From Nocardioides alcanivorans (GTDB taxonomy: Bacteria > Actinomycetota > Actinomycetes > Propionibacteriales > Nocardioidaceae), in contig NZ_JAKGRW010000044.1 of the NCBI RefSeq assembly GCF_021555175.1, positions 1-64,000 of the forward strand: DNA of 64,000 bases, in the 5' to 3' direction. Both the position numbers and the translations under genes were made by a program. Positions 56,336-64,000 of this stretch are shown in pieces; position 1 is the stretch's first letter, and each line of letters opens with the position of its first letter. A model generated the notes under the pieces. That model ran no database searches, was not told where the DNA came from, and saw nothing but the letters and a program-made list of their open reading frames with translations.

Positions 56336-57866
56336 GTGGCACCGCGACATGCTCTTCTGTCCCCTGCCCTGGTCGGAGCGGTCCTCGCACCGGCCCTCCT
56401 GTTCTCCTTCACGTCGGCCACCCCGCTGGCGGCGGCAGCACCCGTGACGAACGTCGCCAACGGCGGCTTCGAACGGGGCACGACGCACTGGTCGGCCCCC
56501 GGCTCGAAGGTCAAGCTCTCGAGCACCACCAGCAGCTGGAGCGGCAAGCGTGCGCTGAAGGCGACGGCCACCAAGCGCACCCCACTGCGGATCCGCAGCG
56601 AGCGTCCCGTGCGCCCCGGGACCGCCGACAAGCTCCGCTGGAGCATCCGCGTGAAGCCCAGCACGGCTCGCAAGGTGACCCTGGTGGTCGTCGAGCGCAC
56701 GGCGTCCGGTGCGAAGAAGAAGCACCGCACGAGCACGTGGGCGCCGGCCCGGACCTGGACCAAGGTGAACGTCACCACGAAGCAACGCGGCACCTCGTCC
56801 ACCTTCCGTCAGGTGCTGCGCACCAAGGGGCTGAAGCGCGGTCACGCCGTGGCCGTCGACGCTGCCAAGGTCAAGCAGGTAAGGAGCAACGGCAACCAGA
56901 GCACCCAGGACAAGCGCACCGGCACCCTCAGCAACGGCTGCAGCCACAGCAGCCGCGGCCTGCCCGAGTGCGGCGGCTACTTGGGCATGGCCTACGGGTC
57001 CAACTCCGACCCGGCCACACTCGAGTCCGAGATGGACGCCCAGATGGGCATCCGCCGCACCTACTACCGCGCCGACCAGGTCGCAGGAGCGGTACGCACC
57101 GCCAAGGCCGACCTGGCCAAGGGCCGGCTGCCCTGGGTCAGCTTCAAGTTCCCCCACAACTGGGACCAGATGAATGCGGGCAAGGGTGACGCCTGGGCCA
57201 GAGTCGTTGGCCAAGCAGTTCGCCGCGCTCGACGGCCCGGTCTGGCTGGCCTTCCACCACGAGCCGGAGAACGATGGCAACATCCAGACTTGGCGCAAGG
57301 TGCAGGAGCGGCTCGCGACGATCGTCCGCAACCAGGGCGACAACATCGCCTACACCGTGGTGCTCACCGGGTGGCACGAGTTCTACGGGACCGATGAGTT
57401 CTCGCTCGCCAAGATCTGGCCGCGTGGGGTGAAGGTCGACGTCGCCGGCTTCGACGTCTACAACTCCCACGGCGTCGTGAAGGACGGCAAGGAGCTGAAG
57501 GCGACCGACATGGACGGCGCCTACTTCGCCAAGATCCAGAAGTGGGCCAAGCAGGAAGGCGTCGCCTGGGGACTGGCCGAGACCGGTTTCTCCGACAAGG
57601 CCTTCGCCGAGGACCCCAACTGGATCAAGCGCACCCACAAGCAGCTCGTGGACCGCGACGGCGTGGCGTTCGCCTACTTCAACACCACCCTCAACAGCAT
57701 CTCGACCTGGCGCCTCGGCGAGGGCGCGAAGTGGGACAGCTTCCGCACCGCGGCCAAGAACACCCGCGGCTACCGCGTTCGTGACCAGTCGCGCCAGGCG
57801 GAGAGGAACACGTCGGCCCGAGGCGCGATGAACTCACCGCCCTCTCCTTCGGCGAGGACCAGATAA
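56336..57866 (+). CDS. Secreted glycoside-hydrolase-like protein, one-base frameshift
   Basis: GTG 56336 starts a signal peptide (ALLSPALVGAVLAPALLFSF; cleavage near ATPLAAAA). Residues 38-180 form a carbohydrate-binding-like beta domain (NGGFERGTTHWSAPGSKVKL). A TIM-barrel domain follows (GYLGMAYGSNSDPATLESEM), with the acid WLAFHHEPENDGN and the second glutamate in WGLAETGFSDK, as in GH26-like enzymes. An extra base near 57196-57206 breaks the frame at GDAWAR/SLAKQFAALDG. It ends at 57866, overlapping the convergent kinase gene by 97 bp. It may trim the exported glycan. Confidence 0.78.
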
Positions 57867-58947
57867 CGGGCGGCCATGGCTGCCAGGTAGAGCCCCGACG
57901 CGATCTCCGCGTCGGGGCTCTTGCCGACCACGGCGCGCCACACCGGCGCCGCGCGCCCCAAGGAACGGCGTACCGCGTCAGGAGTGGAGGCATCAGCGGT
58001 GTTGACCACGTGGTGCAGCGCATCGAGCCCGGCCGGCACCTCGGTCTCGAACCTCTCCCAGTCCCACAGGCTCAGTTGCCCCTGCGAGCGCGCCATGTTC
58101 CACGGCGTCCAGTCACCGTGCCAGGCCGAGAGCGGACCGGCCGGTCTCCGCCGGCCCGGACCAGCGTGGCCAGGCAGTCCAGCGCCGCCCCGCGACGGGC
58201 GGGGTCGGTCACCCCAGCAGACGCCCCCGCACCCGCTCCGTCCACGCCGTGTCGCCGAGCCTCTCGGCCGGCCGCCGAGACCTCCGTGAAGACCTTCATC
58301 TCCCGCACGGGGGTCGACTCCGATCACGTCGGCGGTGCCAGCGGTCCTGGGGCAGCTCCGGTCGCGAGCAGCAGCGGCATGCCGCGCCAGGTGCCGTGCC
58401 AGATCACCTCCGGCACCCGGATGCCGTGGTCGGGCAGCACGGCCACCTCGGCCAACGCCCGTGCCTCGGCGCGTACGTCGCCCCACACCACGGGCGACAG
58501 GCCCAGCTTCACGAAACCCCGGGTGGCCCCACGAGCCCCGAAGACCTCGATGACGGGCTTGCGATTGACCCGTGCGGTGCCGGTGGAGACGGCCAGCTGC
58601 ACCTCTTCACCCAGGAGCGAGCCGAGGAACTCGGCCAGGGACCCCTCCCCGGATCCGGTCACCCGGATCCGGTCGCGAGCGACCGACCCGAGGCCGAGCC
58701 GCAGGGCGCCGGAGAGGCCGAGCCGCAGTGCTGCCGCCTTCGGCCCCGCCGCAGCACTGGTGTGGCCCACCACACGAGCCGCCACCGAGCGGACACTGGG
58801 GACGGCCGTCTGCCGCCCGCCCGGCAACACCCAGAAGTGGCGGTCGCCCGGCGCGGCCTGCCCCGCTCCCCGAGTCACCTGCGCGTGCGGCCACAGCACG
58901 GCCATCGCGTCGATCAGCGAGGTGTCCTCCGCCGGCACCGCGCTCAC
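57770..58947 (-). CDS. Phosphotransferase-fold kinase (APH-like), several frame breaks
   Basis: GTG 58947, 1 bp after the preceding stop, gives VSAVPAEDTSLIDAMAVLWP. The N-lobe reads VNRKPVIEVFGARGATRGFV, and the C-lobe holds the Brenner motif HGDWTPWNMARSQGQLSLWD, typical of aminoglycoside phosphotransferase/choline kinase folds. Between them the frame is interrupted by TGA at 58324, an extra base near 58266-58273, a lost C at 58212-58215 and a lost base near 58136-58144. All pieces read as protein once repaired. It may phosphorylate a sugar or alcohol, but it could be a true pseudogene given the number of breaks. Confidence 0.65.
57889..57921. terminator. Terminator-like hairpin inside the kinase gene
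   Basis: Perfect 14-bp stem (AGAGCCCCGACGCG / CGCGTCGGGGCTCT) with a 5-nt loop, 23 bp after the hydrolase stop. It could end transcription of the convergent hydrolase gene while being coding sequence for the kinase. Confidence 0.6.
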
Positions 58948-58948
58948 G

Positions 58949-60264
58949 TCATGACTCCCGGACACAGGCGAAGAGATGCCTTCCGTAGTTGCCCGAGAAC
59001 GGCGGTCGGTCGTCACGATCGGGCCCCAGGTCGACGATGCGGTCGAAGCTGGTGTGCTGACGCAGGAATCGCTGGACGAAGGTGGTGTCCCACTCGGGGA
59101 GCGAGTCGCGGAACCACTTCTCGTGCGACTGCCCGGTGTCGATGAAGAGGACGCGCTCGGTGGCTCGGTCGAGGGCCTGCACCAGACCGACCGCGTCCGT
59201 CGTACCCCGGCCGAGTGCGAAGTGGTGCAGCAGGCTGAAGCAGGAGACCACGCCCCACGACCGGCCGGCGTGCTCGAGGAAGGCGATCGCCTCTCCGGTC
59301 GTGATCCGTTCCGGCGAGATGCCGTGGACCATGGCGGCCAGTTCCGGGGCGAGCGGGTCGCGTTCGACGCCCTCTGCGTCGAAGCCGAACTCCCCATGCG
59401 AGCCACGAACCAGCCGTAACAGCTGGCGACGTCCAGATAGCTGTCACCACCCAGCTCACCGCGTTGGCCGAGGAACGCCACCATCGCCTCCAGGCGGTCC
59501 CAGCAGGTCCGCACCGTCGGCCACTGCACGAGCTCGGGCGCGTCGATGGGCTGATAGAGCATCGGGTCGCCACCGATCCACGACATCTCGCGGAGCAGCT
59601 CCTGCAGCGGGGTGTCGACGCTCCACCGGTTGACCCGCACCAGCAGCTCCGTCTGGCCCCGGACCGCGGCCGCAGCGACCCGGTGGTGACCGTCGATCAC
59701 CTGGAAGCACGTCGAGTCCCGGACGGGCGCGACCTCGACGGGACGACCGGGCGGGGTGTGGTGGCGACCGAGCGGGCCGCCGACATCCTCCAGCAGGTCC
59801 TGGCGCGAGCGTTCCATGAACGCCCGGGCCACCCGGACGATCCCGGCGCTGTCGGTGGCGGTGAACCAGGTGCCGTCCAGCTGGATGCACGTGCGCGCCA
59901 GGTCCGCATAGGCGGTGCCGAGGATCTCCACGTCGGTGAGGGCTCGCTGCTCGGCCAGCCGCAGCAGCTCGGCGTGCGGGCCGTCCACCACCCGTCGCGA
60001 CGGCCACAGCGGATCGCCGGAACGCAGTGCGAACTCCGCCGGAGTCAACTTGTTCTGCCCGCCCAGGAGGAGTTGGTCCGGTGACACCGTCCGCAGTCCC
60101 TGCTGCCAGGTCAGCCGGGTCCGCAGACCGTCGCGCACCCCGCGCGGCATCGGCGTACGTTGCGCCACCCGGTAGGTGCGCTGCGCCAGCCGGTGACCGG
60201 CCTCGCGCGCGGCGCGGTTGAGCTGCTTGCCCTTGGGGTGGTGGGCCCAGGTGATCAGTGCCAT
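58949..60264 (-). CDS. SAM-dependent methyltransferase with a ParB-like motif, one-base frameshift
   Basis: From ATG 60264 (MALITWAHHPKGKQLN) the first ~210 residues contain a ParB/sulfiredoxin-like motif, FQVIDGHHRVAAAAVRGQTE. A Rossmann methyltransferase domain follows: LDVASCYGWFVARM (motif I). One G missing at 59392-59395 restores MGEFGFDAEGVERDPLAPEL (acidic residue at the end of strand 2), then VVSCFSLLHHFALGRG and the end FACVRES. Repaired length is about 438 residues. Fusion of these two parts is unusual. Lies between kinase and sulfotransferase genes. Confidence 0.8.
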
Positions 60265-60268
60265 GGGT

Positions 60269-61222
60269 TCAGCCTTCCTCGTGCCAGATGGGTGCGTGTC
60301 CGAGCCAGATGGAGAGTTCGTCGTCGTCCTCGGCGAACTCGGCGCGCAATCGCTTCCGCAGCCCAGGCTCGAGCCCGGCGCCGGGACGCGCGTTCCACGC
60401 CTCGACCTCACCGCAGTCCCAGGGATCCAGTCCCAACGACTCCTGGAGTCGCCGGAACTCCTTCTGCGGTTCGGCGAAGAAACGGTCGGCCTCGACCAGG
60501 TGCACCCGCTCGGGGCCCAGCACCTCGCGCAGCCGTCGCACCTGATGCGCGTAGTGACTGCGTCCCAGGTAGGCGTGGTGGCGATGACTGAAGCTGGTCG
60601 AGCCGGGGACGGCGACCAGACGTTCACCCTCGCCGGCGAGGCGTTCGGGCTCGCGCCGGACCGCCTCCTCGAAGTCGACGTCGTCGAAGCCCCGGGCGCG
60701 CTCGTGCCGGTGGGCCGAGTGCGCGCGCTCGACGGGGTCGCGCACCATCACGACCACCTGCACGCCGGGGAGGCAACGGGCGATCCGCTCCGCCGCCAAC
60801 GGGTGGAAAAGGTAGTAGCCGCTGCACTCGAAGCTGCGCGGAGGGCCACTGGTGAGCGACCGCGCAGACCAGCGCAGCGGGAAGTGGCCGGCGTACCAGC
60901 GCATCCCCCGGTGGAAGTCGTCGTCGAAGAATCCCGTCCCCTTCACCAGCGTCGGGCGCACCAGCTGCGGGTGCTCCTCGAGGAGTCGGAACAGGGTCGT
61001 GGTGCCGGCACGCTGGGCGCCGACGACGATGATGTCGGGTAGCAGCCGCCAACGGGCCGTCGCCATGCCCCAGGCCAGTCCCATCCTGCGGGCCGTACGA
61101 CGCAGCCCAGGTGGCAGCGCGTCCCTCACTCCGCGACTCCAGCGACGTGTCCTCTTCCCGTGGCCGACCGGAACGCTGCCTCGCTCCGTCACCTCGGCTG
61201 CCGTGTGTCCGGTCATCTCCAT
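60269..61222 (-). CDS. Sulfotransferase
   Basis: About 317 residues from ATG 61222, which overlaps the flippase stop region. The PAPS-binding P-loop is IIVVGAQRAGTTTLFRLLEE, and the 3'-phosphate site is VVMVRDPVERAHSAHRHE. A region ending HYAHQVRRLREVLGPERVHL is typical of bacterial carbohydrate sulfotransferases (heparan-sulfate type). Probably sulfates the glycan made by this cluster. Confidence 0.9.
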   Translation of the reverse strand: MEMTGHTAAEVTERGSVPVGHGKRTRRWSRGVRDALPPGLRRTARRMGLAWGMATARWRLLPDIIVVGAQRAGTTTLFRLLEEHPQLVRPTLVKGTGFFDDDFHRGMRWYAGHFPLRWSARSLTSGPPRSFECSGYYLFHPLAAERIARCLPGVQVVVMVRDPVERAHSAHRHERARGFDDVDFEEAVRREPERLAGEGERLVAVPGSTSFSHRHHAYLGRSHYAHQVRRLREVLGPERVHLVEADRFFAEPQKEFRRLQESLGLDPWDCGEVEAWNARPGAGLEPGLRKRLRAEFAEDDDELSIWLGHAPIWHEEG

Positions 61223-62763
61223 GCCTCTCGATCCCTCACTCCCAGTGCGGCCCATGCCTGGTCCAGGGCCAGGCCTTCACGCGCCCGATGGAGCGCCACC
61301 AGGTAGCCGGCGGCGCAGACCGCCAGTGCGAACACCAGCCAGAGACCGTCGATCCCCAGCACGGTGAAGAGCCAGCAGGGAACGCCGATCCCGATCACCG
61401 TCACGGACGCGGCGAGCACCGTCGTGCGGGAGACCGGATGGACGTGCAGGGAACGGCTCACCTGCCAGAAGGCCAGGCCGCACCTGACCATGACTGCGGC
61501 CGCCCAGGCGACGGCTGCACCGACGATCCCCCACACCGGCAGCAGGGCCAGGCAGAGCACGACGTCGACGACGAGCGCCGTCACGGCGTTCCCGGCACTG
61601 GCCAGGCTTCGTCCCGACATGAGCAGGACCGTGTCCACCGGCCCGGAGGCCACTGCCACGAGCATGGCGGCGGCCATCACCAGAACCACGAGGCGGGCCC
61701 CGTCGGAACCGGCAGCGTCACCGAAGATGCCCAGATAATGGGTCGAGAGCGCCATCACGCCCAGATACAGGGGCCAGGCGAGGACCATGTTCCACGCCGT
61801 CGACACCTGATAGACCTCGCGCAGCGTACGACGGTCGCCGGCAACCAGGATCTGGGTCAGCCGCGGCTGAAGCACCTGCTGCACGGCCTGAGTGGTCATC
61901 TGTCCGAGGGGAACGAAGCGGGTGGCGACGGTGTAGGCGGCGGCACCCGTCGGCGAGACGATCGCCGCGACCAACAAGATGTCGGCCCGCTGCATGCCGA
62001 TCTGGGCGAGCCGGGCCAGCCCGCGCAGCCAGGTGAAGCTCCAGAACTCCCGCCACAACGCTCGGCTCCCCCAACCGGCCGTGCGGAGGCCGTCGTGGCC
62101 ACGCCGGTGAAGCGTGCGCTTCAGCACCGCGACCCCGGCGATCGCGGCGAGCACGTGGGAGAGCGCCCAGGCCGCCGTGACACCGACCAGGCCCGCGTCG
62201 GCCACGACCGCGACCAGTACCAGCACCGGCTGTGACCCGGCCCTGAGCAGCCGATCGACCAGCGCGGTGCTGCGGATCTCGGTCAGGGCCCGGGCAGTGG
62301 CCAGGCACCCGTCGGCGAGCACCGCTGCGGGCAGGGCGACCAGGGCGATCCGCAACGCCAGCACGGCGTCGGTGTCCCAGCCGAGAGTGGCGCCGATCCG
62401 CCCCGCGGTCACCACTCCGGCCACCGCGACCAACGATGCGATGCCGACGCTGGCCGACAGGGCGCCCCGCACCGTGGCCAGGAGATCGGCGCTGTCCGCG
62501 GCGGCCTCGTGGCGCAGCAGGAAGCGGGCCAACCCGGTGTCGGTGCCGACCGCAGCAAGTCCTTGGAACAGCACGAACGCAGCGGTGATGGCGAAGAACG
62601 TGCCGGCGCCGTGCAGGGGCAGCCCGCGGGCCACCACGACGACCAGCAAGAAGCCCGCCGCACCGGCAACGACCGAACCCGCCAGGCCCAGCACTCCTCC
62701 GCGGGCGATCCCCGCCAGGTGCTGCTCGGTGTGCTCCGACCTGGCGCGCGTCGTGTGACTCAT
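61213..62763 (-). CDS. Wzx-like polysaccharide flippase (MOP superfamily)
   Basis: A 516-residue membrane protein with about 12-14 helices, beginning GGVLGLAGSVVAGAAGFLLV, the conserved first helix of Wzx/RfbX proteins. It should flip a lipid-linked oligosaccharide across the membrane. The frame is intact. The start overlaps the next gene's stop (ATGA) and its stop overlaps the sulfotransferase start. Confidence 0.9.
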   Translation of the reverse strand: MSHTTRARSEHTEQHLAGIARGGVLGLAGSVVAGAAGFLLVVVVARGLPLHGAGTFFAITAAFVLFQGLAAVGTDTGLARFLLRHEAAADSADLLATVRGALSASVGIASLVAVAGVVTAGRIGATLGWDTDAVLALRIALVALPAAVLADGCLATARALTEIRSTALVDRLLRAGSQPVLVLVAVVADAGLVGVTAAWALSHVLAAIAGVAVLKRTLHRRGHDGLRTAGWGSRALWREFWSFTWLRGLARLAQIGMQRADILLVAAIVSPTGAAAYTVATRFVPLGQMTTQAVQQVLQPRLTQILVAGDRRTLREVYQVSTAWNMVLAWPLYLGVMALSTHYLGIFGDAAGSDGARLVVLVMAAAMLVAVASGPVDTVLLMSGRSLASAGNAVTALVVDVVLCLALLPVWGIVGAAVAWAAAVMVRCGLAFWQVSRSLHVHPVSRTTVLAASVTVIGIGVPCWLFTVLGIDGLWLVFALAVCAAGYLVALHRAREGLALDQAWAALGVRDREAWR

Positions 62764-64000
62764 CGGGCGACCACCTCCGCCCGCGGCGCCCGGCGACGTA
62801 CGTCGTGGACCACTCCGACCGCAGCGGGTCCGGCGGCGGCAGCCTCCAACGCGAGGTCCAGATCGCGAGCCCTGGTGCTCCTGCCGACGGCCCGCACCAA
62901 CACGTGGTCGGCGTGGGCCAGCAGGAGCTCGCCGGGGGCTCCGGGCAACGTGGCTGCCGAGATCACGATGATCTCCGCCCGCTCGCGGAGGTCGGCCAGG
63001 AGATTGCCGAGCGCCGGCGAGGCAAGCAGGTCACCCCAGGGTTCGCGGAGCGGCTCGGTGGTGGGAGTGAGCGTGGCGAGGCACTCGCGTTCGGTGTGGA
63101 GCACCTCGTCGATGTCGGCCTTGCCGAGCAGGACCTCCTCGAGGCCGGGCGCCACCCGCACGTCCGCATCGGGGTCGGCCTCCTGAGGCGCGACCGGGGC
63201 GAGGCGCACGTGCACCGTCGTGAGGTGGGCGCGGGCGAACGCGGTGGCGAGGTCGTCGGCGAAGGCCGCCGCGAGCGGAGCGGCCTGGCCCGTCCCAGAC
63301 GGTTCGGCGAGCAGCAAGGTCAACGGACGATCGGGGTGGGCCAGGAGCAGCCGGGCACGCACGCCGTCCGGTGCGTCTGCGTGGCCGAGCACGTCGTGCC
63401 CAGCGGTGGTCAGGTCCAGGGCCGAGCCGACCGTACGCCCTCGGCGGAGCACCAAGGTGCCGAGGACGACTGCGACGCCCAGGACTCCGCCGACCGCGGC
63501 GCCGAGGAACGGGCGCCCCAGGAGTCCGGGCGCCGCCACCTGCGCCGGCGTCACCACCTGGCCGGGGTCCTCGCTGACGTAGCCCAGTGCCGCCAGCTCC
63601 GACTGGAGCTGCGAGACCTGGACTGCAGCCGCTGACACCTGCTGGTCGACCAGGATCCGCTCCGCCGAGTCCGGTTCCAGGCGTCGCTGCTGCCGGGTCA
63701 GCCCCGCCAACTCCCCGCGCGCCGTCCGCACCTCCTCACGCAGGTGGGCCCGCCGGTCGAACACAGCTGCCTTGGTGCGGGTCGCCCGGTAGTCGAGGAA
63801 CTCTGCGGCGAAGCTGTCGGCAACAACCACTGCCCTGGCCTCGTCCTCGTCCTCGACGGTGATGCGGAGCAACTGGGTGTTGGGCGGGACCTCCACGGAG
63901 ACACTGCTCTGGAGGCTCGTGATCTCGCCACCGGTCTCCGCTGCCACGACCCTGCTCACGGCGTCGGAGGTGACCAGGCGAGCCTCGGTCTCGAGGCTGA
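62760..64000 (-). CDS. Wzz/BY-kinase-like polysaccharide co-polymerase, partial
   Basis: The gene continues past the right edge; the frame is open to 64000. The visible N-terminal part is the periplasmic Wzz domain (ETEARLVTSDAVSRVVAAET, PPNTQLLRITVEDEDEARAV) and coiled coil, then a second helix (LGAAVGGVLGVAVVLGTLVL) and a cytoplasmic domain resembling a P-loop tyrosine kinase. The Walker A position reads LAEPSGTGQAAPLA, without the GKS/T, so kinase activity is doubtful. It may organise chain length with the flippase. Confidence 0.83.
   Translation of the reverse strand, partial: SLETEARLVTSDAVSRVVAAETGGEITSLQSSVSVEVPPNTQLLRITVEDEDEARAVVVADSFAAEFLDYRATRTKAAVFDRRAHLREEVRTARGELAGLTRQQRRLEPDSAERILVDQQVSAAAVQVSQLQSELAALGYVSEDPGQVVTPAQVAAPGLLGRPFLGAAVGGVLGVAVVLGTLVLRRGRTVGSALDLTTAGHDVLGHADAPDGVRARLLLAHPDRPLTLLLAEPSGTGQAAPLAAAFADDLATAFARAHLTTVHVRLAPVAPQEADPDADVRVAPGLEEVLLGKADIDEVLHTERECLATLTPTTEPLREPWGDLLASPALGNLLADLRERAEIIVISAATLPGAPGELLLAHADHVLVRAVGRSTRARDLDLALEAAAAGPAAVGVVHDVRRRAPRAEVVAR

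Overview
The window is high-GC actinobacterial chromosome, most like Nocardioides or a close relative. The evidence is the GC-rich codon use with many GTG starts, a tmRNA whose tag reads ANAKRNDFALAA, the prfB / ftsE-ftsX-M23 peptidase-smpB order, FadD19-like and EchA12-like lipid genes, a Tad (Flp) pilus locus and a DesA3-type desaturase with its reductase. This assignment is inference from gene content; no 16S gene is present.

Layout. 1-14.6 kb is an accessory region. It starts with a complete IS3 element whose right end truncates a hypothetical gene, then a frame-broken lipoprotein gene, a single-chain type ISP restriction-modification enzyme translationally coupled to a GIY-YIG-type protein, small hypotheticals, and a two-gene unit of a tyrosine-recombinase-like protein lacking catalytic residues plus a DDE transposase. 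The region stops at the 3' end of ssrA (tmRNA), a classic integration site. 15-26 kb is core: a secreted protein, an acyl-CoA synthetase and two crotonases, an amidohydrolase, smpB, an M23 peptidase, ftsX, ftsE, a lipoprotein, prfB and a siderophore-interacting protein. 26-34.6 kb holds an MpaB-type oxygenase divergent from a TetR gene, the Tad locus (cpaF-tadB-tadC-flp-tadE-tadE-tadG) with an IS110 element exactly at the tadC stop codon, and a sulfotransferase-like gene. 34.6-45 kb holds a second acyl-CoA synthetase, a SoxR unit with a perfect SoxR box upstream of an oxidoreductase-MFS pair, a YqhA-family membrane protein, a secreted RCC1-repeat protein, and a desaturase/reductase pair divergent from a TetR gene with two matching operators.

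45-64 kb is a surface-polysaccharide and secreted-protein cluster. It has a LuxR regulator, a secreted LamG-like lipoprotein, two large paralogous repeat proteins, an O-antigen-ligase-like protein, two Wzz-like proteins, a CDP-alcohol phosphotransferase, a GT2 glycosyltransferase, a glycoside hydrolase, a phosphotransferase-fold kinase, a methyltransferase with a ParB-like motif, a sulfotransferase and a Wzx-like flippase. The probable product is an exported, modified glycan.

A caution applies throughout. About fifteen genes that otherwise look intact, including ftsE, are broken by one-base indels, mostly the loss of one base from a short G or C run. This looks like a sequence-quality signature rather than mass gene decay. 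For these genes I give the full reconstructed span and the position of the break.
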